Shown here in pieces: positions 51,259 through 60,455 of a stretch of DNA of 64,000 nt. Position 1 is the first letter of the stretch. Each line of letters starts with the position of its first letter. The notes below the pieces were generated by a model, which saw nothing but the letters and a program-made list of their open reading frames with translations, was not told the origin of the DNA and ran no database searches. Source of the DNA: CBDFHC01 sp965247585 (lineage in GTDB: Bacteria; Chloroflexota; Dehalococcoidia; Lucifugimonadales; GCA-2712585); NCBI GenBank assembly GCA_965247585.1, contig CBDFHC010000004.1, forward strand, positions 868,001 through 932,000. Direction: 5' to 3'. A program made the translations under genes and the position numbers.

Positions 51259-52326
51259 CTAGTCCGCCCACTCCAGCGGCAACGCCTTGCCTCGCTTGGG
51301 CAAAGCCACCGTGGCATTCCCGTGGGCCGTGCGGTTTCCCCCTTGGTTATGCAACTCGATAAAGCATTCCGCCAGTCCGTAGTCTCCCTGGTCAGTCAGC
51401 GCGGTGACCTCACCGGAAAGGGAGAGCACATCGCCCGCCAGGTCCATGCCGCGGTGCTCTATGTAGTAACGCCGCAGCCAACCCTGTTCCCCGGCAAACC
51501 GCATCAGCAGCTCGCCAAAGTACTGGTTCTTTAGGCTGCCGTTTACCACTACGTTGGGTAGGTTCTGCCGAAACATGGCGAAGGGAAGGTCCCAGTGGAT
51601 ACGGGCATAGTTCCCGTTGGCCGCCGCCCAGCGCACCAGGTGCGTTGTGGTCACCGGCCCTTTTGTAATCACCGGTAGTTTCTGCCCTACGGCAACATCC
51701 TCAAAGTGCCGCTGCGGTTGGGAGTCCCACGGCGGCGGTAAGACGCTCTCGTCTCTGTCCGGCGGCGACACCGCCGGCAGGCGCACCTGCGCCTGGTCAT
51801 CCACAACGTGGCTGGAGTCCTCTTTCAACTCCCGAAAGATGTTCAGTCTTCGGGCCTTAACTACCACCTCTCCCCTCTGGTTGGTCTGCGTCTCCTCCCG
51901 CTCTACAAAGACCAACATGCCGGAGCGGCCTTCCTTCTCGTACACATCGGTCACCCGATAGCGCCGCGTCAGGAGGTCGCCAACGAAAGCGGGCCTGCAG
52001 AAAGTCCACTCGGCCCCTCCGTTAAAGCCGTAACTCTTGATGGTGGTTGGTATCTCCAGGATACCTTCCTGCCCGGCCCCAAAGTAGTTGACGGGTTGAC
52101 GCCACTCCTTCCATGTGGCCAGGGGCGGGCAGACCAACCCCCCAAAGCGACCCCGGCGAGCGTGCCCCTCATCCAGAAAGAGTGGGTTGGGGTACTCGAT
52201 TGCGTCCGCCAAGTCAAAGACCATCTCCCGGGAGATGGGAAACAGGTTGGTCTCGGGCTCGAAGGAGGTGCCCACCAGGGCCTTCACCTCCGGGGTGAGC
52301 ATGGAACGCACCAAGGAATCTACCAC
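51259..52326 (-). CDS. MaoC-like double hot-dog dehydratase
   Basis: The 355-residue protein carries two hot-dog halves. The N-terminal half resembles FAS1-like dehydratase domains (ISREMVFDLADAIEYPNPLF, FGGLVCPPLATWKEW). The C-terminal half is MaoC-like (RHFEDVAVGQKLPVITKGPV, AAANGNYARIHWDLPFAMFR), with the hydratase Asp/His region. It would hydrate an enoyl-CoA or a similar mesaconyl-type substrate. It starts the minus-strand operon with two CoA-transferases, which suggests activation, hydration and CoA transfer in a carboxylic-acid degradation route. Confidence 0.82.
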   Translation of the reverse strand: MVDSLVRSMLTPEVKALVGTSFEPETNLFPISREMVFDLADAIEYPNPLFLDEGHARRGRFGGLVCPPLATWKEWRQPVNYFGAGQEGILEIPTTIKSYGFNGGAEWTFCRPAFVGDLLTRRYRVTDVYEKEGRSGMLVFVEREETQTNQRGEVVVKARRLNIFRELKEDSSHVVDDQAQVRLPAVSPPDRDESVLPPPWDSQPQRHFEDVAVGQKLPVITKGPVTTTHLVRWAAANGNYARIHWDLPFAMFRQNLPNVVVNGSLKNQYFGELLMRFAGEQGWLRRYYIEHRGMDLAGDVLSLSGEVTALTDQGDYGLAECFIELHNQGGNRTAHGNATVALPKRGKALPLEWAD

Positions 52327-52455
52327 TTGTCGAAGACTTGGCTCCGGGGATGCTACTACGCCCCTGTCAAAGGGTCAACGGGACGCCGGGCTGGCGGGTC
52401 ACCCCGTTTCGCCGTCGGTGCTATACTCTCGCCACCAAACCGCTGGAGGCCATCT

Positions 52456-53601
52456 ATGCAGCCCACGTCTCACCAAGCCCCAGTCTACCAACGATATGGG
52501 GTGCGGCCTATAATCAACGCTGCGGGAAGCGTCACGCGATTAGGGGGGTCCAGGACCCGTCGGGAGGCGCTGGCCGCCATGGAGCAGGCCGCCGGGACCT
52601 TGGTGGATATGACCGACCTGAACGCCAGGGCCGGCGAGGTCGTGGCCCGAGTCACTGGAGCGGAGGCGGGCTTCATCTGTAACGGCGCCGCCAGCGGGCT
52701 GATCCTTCAAGCAGCCGCTGTCATCGCGGGCAACGACCCCGTGAAAATGGCGCGCCTGCCCCAGACGGACGGCATGAAGAACCAGGTCATCATCCAAACC
52801 ATGCACCGTTTCCCCTATGACCAGACGTACCGGGCGGCCGGGGCGGAGTTGGTAGTCATCGGCACGGCGCGGCGCACCGAGGCGTGGGAGCTGGAGGGCG
52901 CCATAAACGAGCGTACCGCCGCAGTGGCGTTCCTCTTTTCGCCCTTCACAGCCCGCACCGGCCTATCGTTGCCGCAGGTTGCGGAGATCGCCCACGCCCG
53001 CGGCGTGCCAGTGATTGTGGACGGCGCCTCCATGGTCCCGCCCCGGGAGAATTTGACCAACTATGTGAAGATGGGCGCGGACCTTATTAGCATCAGCGGT
53101 GGCAAGGGCATCCGGGGACCCCAAGGCTCCGGCCTCCTCTTCGGCCGCAGGGACCTGGTGAAGGCGGCATCGGCCAACGCCAGTCCCAACCAGTTCCTGG
53201 GCCGGGGTATGAAGGTGTCCAAGGAGCAAATTATCGGCTTCCTCACCGCGCTAGAGTTGTTTGTGGAGGAGGACGAAGAGGCGGAGATGGCCGAATACCG
53301 CCGGAAGGCCCAGCATATAGTGGACGCGCTGATAGAAATTCCGGGGCTCACCGTTTCCGTGCAGCATGATGAACACGATTTTCTCATCCCCACCGCGCTG
53401 ATAAAAATGGAAGAGTCATGGAACGGCCCCACCAGGGCAGATCTCCTACAGGCCCTGGAGTCCGGCGACCCGGCCGTCCACCTCCAGGCAATTTTTCTGC
53501 CGGAGAACCAGGTGGCGGTCGACCCGTTCAACGTGGACAACGAAGAGCTGGATGTGCTGATACGCAGGCTCCGGGAGGAGTTGCTGCGCAACGGTGGCTA
53601 G
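52456..53601 (+). CDS. SelA-like PLP-dependent enzyme (DgaE/seryl-tRNA-selenium-transferase fold)
   Basis: The 381-residue fold-type-I PLP enzyme starts YQRYGVRPIINAAGSVTRLG and has GAEAGFICNGAASGLILQAA, FLFSPFTARTGLSLPQVAEI, GVPVIVDGASMVPP and the Schiff-base Lys in LISISGGKGIRGPQGSGLLF. This is the SelA-like/DgaE group, whose members include D-glucosaminate-6-phosphate ammonia-lyase-type enzymes. True SelA is longer (~460 residues) with an N-terminal domain missing here, so I do not call it SelA. CTGGAGG precedes ATG 52456. It is divergent from the MaoC operon, sharing a 129-base promoter region. Confidence 0.78.
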   Translation: MQPTSHQAPVYQRYGVRPIINAAGSVTRLGGSRTRREALAAMEQAAGTLVDMTDLNARAGEVVARVTGAEAGFICNGAASGLILQAAAVIAGNDPVKMARLPQTDGMKNQVIIQTMHRFPYDQTYRAAGAELVVIGTARRTEAWELEGAINERTAAVAFLFSPFTARTGLSLPQVAEIAHARGVPVIVDGASMVPPRENLTNYVKMGADLISISGGKGIRGPQGSGLLFGRRDLVKAASANASPNQFLGRGMKVSKEQIIGFLTALELFVEEDEEAEMAEYRRKAQHIVDALIEIPGLTVSVQHDEHDFLIPTALIKMEESWNGPTRADLLQALESGDPAVHLQAIFLPENQVAVDPFNVDNEELDVLIRRLREELLRNGG

Positions 53602-53642
53602 GCTCTAGTGGGATCAACTTGGCCCGCCATAATGGCCACTGA

Positions 53643-54308
53643 CTAGTACTTGGAGACGTTTATCTCCGTCAGCTTGCCAGTGACCAGGAAGATTACCCGC
53701 TCGGCTATGTTGGTGGCCCGGTCCGCTATACGCTCCAGGTCATGGGCCACCCAAAGAAGGTATGTAGCCCGCTTGATGGTCTTTGGGTCCTCCGCCATGA
53801 AACTGAGTAGCTCCCGGTACACCTGGTCGTAGATGTCGTCCACCTGATCGTCGTCGTTACAGACCTGGTGCGCAGCCACGATGTCCCGGTTGACGAAGGC
53901 GTCCAGGCTGTGGCGCAGCATCCCTGTGGCCATCTCCGCCATTCGCGGTATATCAATCAGGGGTTTCAGCGGAGGCTCGTCGCCCATCATCAGGCTGATC
54001 TTACCAATTCCCTCGGCGTAGTCGGCCATGCGCTCCAACTCGACGGAAACATGGAGAATGGTGACAAGAATCCGGAGGTCCCGGGCAACCGGGCCCTGGG
54101 TAGCCATCACGTTGATGCAGCGCTCTTCTATATCAAACCGCTTATGGTCAATGAAATCGTCTTCATTAATCACCTCGCGAGACGCCGTTAGGTCGCGGCG
54201 CTTGAGGGCGTCCAGCGACTTGGCAATGGCTTTCTCCACCATGTTCCCCATCATGAGGAGCTCATCCTCCAGCGCCCTTAACTGAGAGCCTAATGCCGAC
54301 GTCACCAT
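53643..54308 (-). CDS. phoU: Phosphate transport regulator PhoU
   Basis: The 221-residue protein contains two PhoU helical repeats. Metal-binding motifs are visible in each half: NMVEKAIAKSLDALKRRD and ERMADYAEGIGKI (E-x3-D) in the first, and DLERIADRATNIAE in the second. PhoU restrains the Pst transporter and the PhoR kinase when phosphate is plentiful. It is the last gene of the pst transcript, 12 bases after pstB. Confidence 0.93.
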   Translation of the reverse strand: MVTSALGSQLRALEDELLMMGNMVEKAIAKSLDALKRRDLTASREVINEDDFIDHKRFDIEERCINVMATQGPVARDLRILVTILHVSVELERMADYAEGIGKISLMMGDEPPLKPLIDIPRMAEMATGMLRHSLDAFVNRDIVAAHQVCNDDDQVDDIYDQVYRELLSFMAEDPKTIKRATYLLWVAHDLERIADRATNIAERVIFLVTGKLTEINVSKY

Positions 54309-54320
54309 TGCCTATACCCC

Positions 54321-55253
54321 CTAGCCAAAACGGCCGGTTATGAATGCCTCTGTGCGCTCGTCCTTTGGCAAGGTGAAGACCTGGCGCGTATCCCCAACCT
54401 CTACCACAAATCCGGCCCGTTCCGGGTTCATAGTCATGAATATCGTCTTGTGCGAAATTCGGGCCGCCTGCTGGATATTGTGCGTCACAATTACGATGGT
54501 GTAATGCTGCGACAACTGCCTGATCAGGTCTTCAATAGCCTGCGTGGCCACCGGGTCCAAGGCTGAGCAAGGCTCATCCATCAGGATCACCTCCGGATGG
54601 ACCGCCAACGCCCTGGCGATGCACAGCCTCTGCTGCTGGCCTCCAGAAAGGTTGGTTGCCCTTTCCTTCAGCCGGTCCTTCACCTCATCCCACAGCGCCG
54701 CGCGGCGGAGGGAGTCCTCCACCAGCCCGTCCATGTCCACATCAAAACCGTTGATCCGAGCGCCGAAGGCTACGTTGTCATAGATGGACTTGGGAAACGG
54801 GTTGGGCTTCTGGAATACCATGCCAATTCTGAACCGGATTTCCGTTGGGTCCACGGCAGGATGGTATATATCCAAATCGTTGACCAGCACCTGCCCCTCT
54901 ATCCTGGCGCCGGAGATGGCGTCATTCATCCGGTTAAAGCAGCGAAGCAGCGTGCTCTTGCCACAGCCAGAGGGGCCAATAATGGCGGTTACCCTGTTCT
55001 CCTGGATGTCTATACTGATGTCTTGCAGCGCCACGAAGCCGCCATAAACAACTCTCAGATTTCCGGTGGACAGCTTCTTGGAACCCGGCGCCGCGGAGGA
55101 AGCCGCCTCCGCATCCCGGGACAGCAAGTCATCGGCAATTCTGATGCGCGTGTCCGAAGGAGGGGCGCCGGAATCATCCAGGCCGGGACTTTTCTCCGCC
55201 TCCGCGGTGGTGGACCCGTGGTTTGGGTCCGTTGGCCGTTCTGATATTGTCAC
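54321..55253 (-). CDS. pstB: Phosphate ABC transporter ATPase PstB
   Basis: The 310-residue ATPase has Walker A AIIGPSGCGKSTLLRC, signature NLSGGQQQRLCIARALAVHP, Walker B VILMDEPCSALDP and the PstB-specific KPNPFPKSIYDNVAFG. About 60 hydrophilic, Asp/Ser-rich residues precede the ABC domain, longer than typical PstB (~250 residues). The GTG at 55253 has GAAGGAG upstream and overlaps the pstA stop by four bases. Confidence 0.94.
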   Translation of the reverse strand: MTISERPTDPNHGSTTAEAEKSPGLDDSGAPPSDTRIRIADDLLSRDAEAASSAAPGSKKLSTGNLRVVYGGFVALQDISIDIQENRVTAIIGPSGCGKSTLLRCFNRMNDAISGARIEGQVLVNDLDIYHPAVDPTEIRFRIGMVFQKPNPFPKSIYDNVAFGARINGFDVDMDGLVEDSLRRAALWDEVKDRLKERATNLSGGQQQRLCIARALAVHPEVILMDEPCSALDPVATQAIEDLIRQLSQHYTIVIVTHNIQQAARISHKTIFMTMNPERAGFVVEVGDTRQVFTLPKDERTEAFITGRFG

Positions 55254-56131
55254 CCTTCGCTCCTTCGCTGGAACTTGTTTCTCAGGATAACCGCCCCAGC
55301 GTTCATCACGAGCAGCATGACCAACAACACTATGATACCTGCTGCGGCAAGCCCCTGAAAATCTTCCTGTGGACGGGTGGTCCAGTTGAATATCTGAATT
55401 GGGAGCACCGTGAAGGGGTCCAGAGGGCTGGTAGGGCTGAAGGCGATGAAGGTGAGGGCGCCGATCATAATCAGCGGCGCCGTTTCGCCAATGCCTCTGG
55501 ACAGGGCAAGGATGGTGCCCGTCAGGATCCCGGGGACGGCCTGGGGCAGCACTACATGCCATGTGGTCTGCCAACGGGTGGCCCCCAGGGCATACGAGCC
55601 CTGTCTTAAGGAGCCCGGCACGGCCCTGATCGCCTCCTGGGACGCTATGATGATGATGGGCAGGATCAGCAGCGAGATGGTCAGCGCCCCGGCCACGACA
55701 CTTCGGTCCAGCGCCATCCCGCGCACAAAGATAGTGAGCCCCAGCATCCCGTAAACGATTGAAGGAACACCCGCCAGGTTGGCGATGTTCAGCTTGATGG
55801 CGGAGATCAACCAGTGCTTGGGGGCGTATTCCTCCAGGTAGATGGAGGCGCCCACCCCCAGCGGGAAGGCGAACAGCGCGGTGAATCCCATCAACCAGAG
55901 TGTCCCCAAGAGGGCGGACCTGATGCCCGCCCGGGCAGGGAACCGGGAAGGGAAGCTGGTAATGAAGTCCCAGTCCAGCCATTTGGCACCGTCCGTCAGG
56001 ACATCGACCACCAGCGCGCCCAGCACCACCATGCCCAGCAGCGTGGCCGCCAGAATGAGGCCAAAGAAGATTGCAGCCCGCTTCCGCTGGGCGGATCGTT
56101 GGCGCTCCGGAATGCTGGTGGCCGTCGCCAC
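55250..56131 (-). CDS. pstA: Phosphate ABC transporter permease PstA
   Basis: The 293-residue six-helix permease includes GIRSALLGTLWLMGFTALFA, GVGASIYLEEYAPKHWLIS and LGATRWQTTWHVVLPQAVPG, the EAA-type loop that docks PstB. The GTG start overlaps the pstC stop by one base, and the stop overlaps the pstB start by four bases, indicating tight translational coupling. Confidence 0.93.
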   Translation of the reverse strand: MATATSIPERQRSAQRKRAAIFFGLILAATLLGMVVLGALVVDVLTDGAKWLDWDFITSFPSRFPARAGIRSALLGTLWLMGFTALFAFPLGVGASIYLEEYAPKHWLISAIKLNIANLAGVPSIVYGMLGLTIFVRGMALDRSVVAGALTISLLILPIIIIASQEAIRAVPGSLRQGSYALGATRWQTTWHVVLPQAVPGILTGTILALSRGIGETAPLIMIGALTFIAFSPTSPLDPFTVLPIQIFNWTTRPQEDFQGLAAAGIIVLLVMLLVMNAGAVILRNKFQRRSEG

Positions 56132-57093
56132 TAGTACTCCTCCCGGTAGCGCCGCACCACCAGGTTCGCCACCACGTTCAACAGGAAGGTCATCACGAAG
56201 AGGGTCATACCTACAGCGAAGATGGTGAGGTACTCGATGGTGTCTTGAGGGGTGTCGCCCAGGCTGGTCTGCGCTATGTAAGCGGTCATGGTCTGCACCC
56301 CCTCAAAGGGGTTGGCCGTCAGGTTTGGGATGGAGCCTGCGGCCACGGTCACGATCATCGTCTCGCCTATGGCGCGAGAAATCGCCAAGATGAAGGCGGC
56401 AATGATGCCTGACAATGCGGCGGGCACCACTATTCGAAGGGAGACTTGAAGCCGGTTTGCTCCCAACGCGTAGGCCCCGTCTCTAAGGGACCTGGGCACG
56501 GCCATCATGGCGTCTTCGCTCAACGAAGAGACCATTGGAATGATCATGATTCCCATCACTAGCGCGGCACTGGCAACGTTGAAGATGGCCGCATCAGGAT
56601 TTACCAGGCGAACGACGTGGGGAGTCACGAAGGTGAGGGCGAAGAAGCCATATACCACCGTTGGTATGCCCGCCAGCACCTCAATGGCGGGCTTCACGAT
56701 ACGCCTGAGCCTGTCTGGGGCGTACTCGCTGAGGAAAATTGCCGTGGCCAGCCCAACAGGAAGCGCCACAATGGAGGCGCCCGCGGCTACCAGCAACGTC
56801 CCTCCAACCAACGGCCAGATGCCAAAGCTCTGCGGAACGAAGTTGGGCGTCCAATGGGTACCGCCCAGGTAATCCCAAAAGGGCACCTGCCGGAAGAAAT
56901 TCACCGTCTCCGTCATCAGGGTGACAATGATCCCTACGGTGGTCACCACGGAAACCAGGGCGCACAGCAAAAGAACGCCGTGAATGGTCCCCTCGCTCAT
57001 CCGGCGGGCCCGCCGCGACCGGCCAATGGGAGGCATTCCTCCAGCGTTCCCTAAATTCGACGGCACAGAGCTGCCTTGTCTAAGCGCCGCCAT
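56131..57093 (-). CDS. pstC: Phosphate ABC transporter permease PstC
   Basis: The 320-residue permease has a ~30-residue Arg-rich cytoplasmic start, then LLLCALVSVVTTVGIIVTLM as the first helix, FLSEYAPDRLRRIVKPAIEV, LAGIPTVVYGFFALTFV and the loop YALGANRLQVSLRIVVPAAL. It lies 41 bases after pstS and pairs with PstA. Confidence 0.93.
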   Translation of the reverse strand: MAALRQGSSVPSNLGNAGGMPPIGRSRRARRMSEGTIHGVLLLCALVSVVTTVGIIVTLMTETVNFFRQVPFWDYLGGTHWTPNFVPQSFGIWPLVGGTLLVAAGASIVALPVGLATAIFLSEYAPDRLRRIVKPAIEVLAGIPTVVYGFFALTFVTPHVVRLVNPDAAIFNVASAALVMGIMIIPMVSSLSEDAMMAVPRSLRDGAYALGANRLQVSLRIVVPAALSGIIAAFILAISRAIGETMIVTVAAGSIPNLTANPFEGVQTMTAYIAQTSLGDTPQDTIEYLTIFAVGMTLFVMTFLLNVVANLVVRRYREEY

Positions 57094-57134
57094 TCAGCAC
57101 ACGACCATAGGGCGGTCAGTTATGATCAGGAGCG

Positions 57135-58145
57135 TCACTCCTCCGCCAACAGATCCTCAATGGTTAAGCCCACCTGGGAACCACCGGGGAACATGGTACC
57201 GGTGACGCGGCCAAGCAACCGCTGGTTCACCAACTGGTACAACCCGGCAGGAAAGCCCACGTAACCCACGTCCTTCACCAAAATCACGCTTTCAGGGTCC
57301 AGATAGAATTGGACAAACTCCACTACTTCCGGCTTATCCTCCAGGCTGCTCTTGCTTACGTAAATCAACAGTGGCCGACTTAGCGGCTGGTACACGCCCC
57401 CACTGATGGTCTGTTCAGAGGGCAGCACACTCCCGCTGCCAGGGTCCACCGCCACCGGCTTCAACTTACCCTTGTTCTCTCCGTAGTAGGCGTAGCCAAA
57501 GTACCCCAGCGCAAATCTTTCGCTGGATACCGCTTGCACCAGGACGTTGTCGTTGGCCGATGCGATGTAGTCCGGCCTGGAGGCGCCCTCCTCTCCAACA
57601 ATGGCCTCAGTGAAATAGTCGAAGGAACCGGAATCAGTGTCTGCTCCTACCAGCAACAGCTTCTCGTCGGGCCAATGGGGGCGCACATCGGACCACCTCT
57701 CTACTTCAGAGCCCGGTTCCCAAATTCGTTTTAGCTCGTCCACTGTTATCGATGTGGCCCAATCGTTATCGGGATTCACTATGATCGAAAGCCCGTCAAA
57801 GGCGACGGGCAACTCCAGGAACTCGATGCCGTTCTTGGCACACAGCTCTATTTCGGACTGTTTTATCGGCCGAGAAGCATCCGAGATGTCCGTTTCGCCC
57901 CGGCAGAACTTTTTGAAACCGCCCCCAGTGCCTGAGACTCCCACCGTCAGCCTTACCCTTGGGTGGAGTAGCTGAAACTCTTCTGCCATCGCCTCGGTGA
58001 TGGGGAAGACGGTGCTGGAGCCGTCCACCTTGACGGTCCCCGATAGACCGCTGCCCCCGCCACAGGCCAACAGCAACGACAGGGCCACTAAGGCCAGCAG
58101 CACTACCTTTCGAGGGGAGGTCAGGGCAGACAGATGTGGCTCCAC
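57135..58145 (-). CDS. pstS: Phosphate-binding lipoprotein PstS
   Basis: The 336-residue periplasmic binding protein has a lipoprotein signal (VVLLALVALSLLLAC). It carries the phosphate-binding motifs VDGSSTVFPITEAMAEEF and GVSGTGGGFKKFCRGETDIS, plus a DSGSFDYFTEAI loop. It captures orthophosphate for PstCAB. It starts at GTG 58145, 60 bases downstream of three TTAACA-type repeats. Confidence 0.94.
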   Translation of the reverse strand: MEPHLSALTSPRKVVLLALVALSLLLACGGGSGLSGTVKVDGSSTVFPITEAMAEEFQLLHPRVRLTVGVSGTGGGFKKFCRGETDISDASRPIKQSEIELCAKNGIEFLELPVAFDGLSIIVNPDNDWATSITVDELKRIWEPGSEVERWSDVRPHWPDEKLLLVGADTDSGSFDYFTEAIVGEEGASRPDYIASANDNVLVQAVSSERFALGYFGYAYYGENKGKLKPVAVDPGSGSVLPSEQTISGGVYQPLSRPLLIYVSKSSLEDKPEVVEFVQFYLDPESVILVKDVGYVGFPAGLYQLVNQRLLGRVTGTMFPGGSQVGLTIEDLLAEE

Positions 58146-58203
58146 CGACAGGTATGCGTGGGGGTCATAACGGGCCTATGGTAGTGTGGTTGATGGCTGC
58201 TTC

Positions 58204-58233
58204 GTGTTAACGGATTGTTAACATTTGTTAGCA
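58204..58233 (-). promoter_or_regulatory. Candidate PhoP/PhoB-type Pho box upstream of pstS
   Basis: Reading toward pstS, CTAACA, TTAACA and TTAACA occur with 4- and 5-base gaps, a period of 10-11 bases. This matches the direct-repeat pattern (TTAACA-like, ~11 bp) bound by PhoP in Bacillus subtilis. With the adjacent phoR/phoP-like genes it suggests phosphate-starvation induction. Confidence 0.7.
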
Positions 58234-58303
58234 GACGGCTAGAGTTCAGGATAGGGGGCGGCAGGGGGACCAACCGGACATAGGGGTTAGCAGCGGTGGA
58301 AGG

Positions 58304-59697
58304 CTACCGGGGTGGGGTTGACCGGTCGGCGGGGACGGTGAAGGAGAAGGTGCTGCCCTCGCCCTCCCGGCTCTCGGCCCAGATGCGGCCCCCGTGGGCT
58401 TCGACGATGTGCTTGGCGATGGCGAGGCCGAGGCCGGTGCCCCGGTCCTCCCGGGAGCGGTCAATCTTGTAGAACCGCTCGAAGGCGTGGGGCAGGTGCT
58501 CCGGGGCGATGCCGACACCACTGTCTTTGACCTGCACCTCAATGTTTCCGTTGTTGGCCAAGGTGTCAACCCGTACCGTGCCGCCGGGTCCGGTGAACTT
58601 GACGGCGTTCTCCACCAGGTTGGAGACGACCTGCTGGAGCCTGGCCTCATCTCCGATGGCCCGGGGAAGGCCTACGGCGGGCTGGACGGAGAGACGGACG
58701 TTCCTGGCGTTTGCCAGCGGGCGGTGGAGCTCCACGGCTTCGGCGAGGGGCTTGTGGATGTCCAGGCTTTCGAGGTGGAGCACGGCCTCACCGCTTTCCA
58801 GCCGGGAGAGGTTTAGCAGCTCTTCTACCATTCGCGTCATGCGGTCAACGTTTCTATGGATCCGCTCCATGAACTGGGCGGCGACGTCCGGCTCTGCCAG
58901 GGCGCCGTTTTCGAGGGTCTCCACCGCGGCCTTGACCGAGGCGAGGGGGGTGCGGAGCTCATGGGAGACGTTGGCGACGAACTCCCGGCGGGTGGTCTCT
59001 ACGCGGCGGGCCTGGGTGAGGTCATGGAGGACGAGGAGGACACGATCTCCGGCGGGGGAGGCCAGGGGCGACGCGATGACGCTGAGGTACCTTCGGCTGG
59101 GCGAGAGCTCCAACTCCAGGTGCTGTGGCGAACCGGCCTGCTGGCACAGGGCCACCAGGCTGTTCAGCTCATGGTCCCGTACCACCTCAACGAACCGGGC
59201 GACGGAACTCTGGGGCGCCGAGAGCGCTAAAAGCTCCTCCGCGGCGGGGTTCTGGAGGCTGATGTTGCCGCTGGCGTCTATGAGGACCACGCCATCGCTC
59301 ATGGTGGCGAGAACGGTGGAGAGACGGTCTCGCTGGGAGGAAGACTCGGTGATCATCTGCTTCAAGGCAGCCGCCATGGCGTTGAAGGCTTCGGCGAGCT
59401 CCTGGGTCTCTTCGGAGGAGCCCGCAGGGATACGGTGGTCGAGGTCGCCGGCGGCCAGCTTTCGGGCGGCATCGGTAAGGTTGCGGATGGAGCGGGTGCT
59501 TCGACGGGCGATAAGGTAGGCGAGGACGACGGCGAGGAATGCCACTACCGCGGCGGCGATGCCGGTGGTGCGAATGATTCGACCAGAATTGCTACCCTGG
59601 GCGTCCACCACCAGGAATACGGTGACTACTGTCATGGCCGCCAGGATGAGCAGCATGTAGGCCAGGGCAATGCGCCACTGGATGCTGCGCGGCGCTC

Positions 59698-59701
<4 letters not shown>
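58304..59701 (-). CDS. phoR: PhoR-type sensor histidine kinase
   Basis: The 465-residue kinase has two membrane helices (MLLILAAMTVVTVFLVV and TTGIAAAVVAFLAVVLAYLI) with a very short loop between them. A HAMP domain, a PAS domain (MSDGVVLIDASGNISLQNPA), HisKA (FVANVSHELRTPLASVKAAV) and HATPase (LVENAVKFTGPGGT, DSGVGIAPEHLPHAFERFY, GTGLGLAIAKHIVEAHGG) follow. The small external part fits PhoR-like kinases that sense phosphate through Pst/PhoU. Its ATG overlaps the regulator's stop by four bases. Confidence 0.9.
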
Positions 59702-60399
<698 letters not shown>

Positions 60400-60455
60400 G
60401 GGGGTATTGTAGCAGGGGGGTGGGAGGTGGGGCTGATCCCCTCATTAGCCGAACT

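Noticed and set aside
54321..55982. A 553-codon frame covering pstB and most of pstA
   Set aside because: Only the part from GTG 55253 is PstB; the rest is an out-of-frame reading of pstA, which is intact in its own frame.
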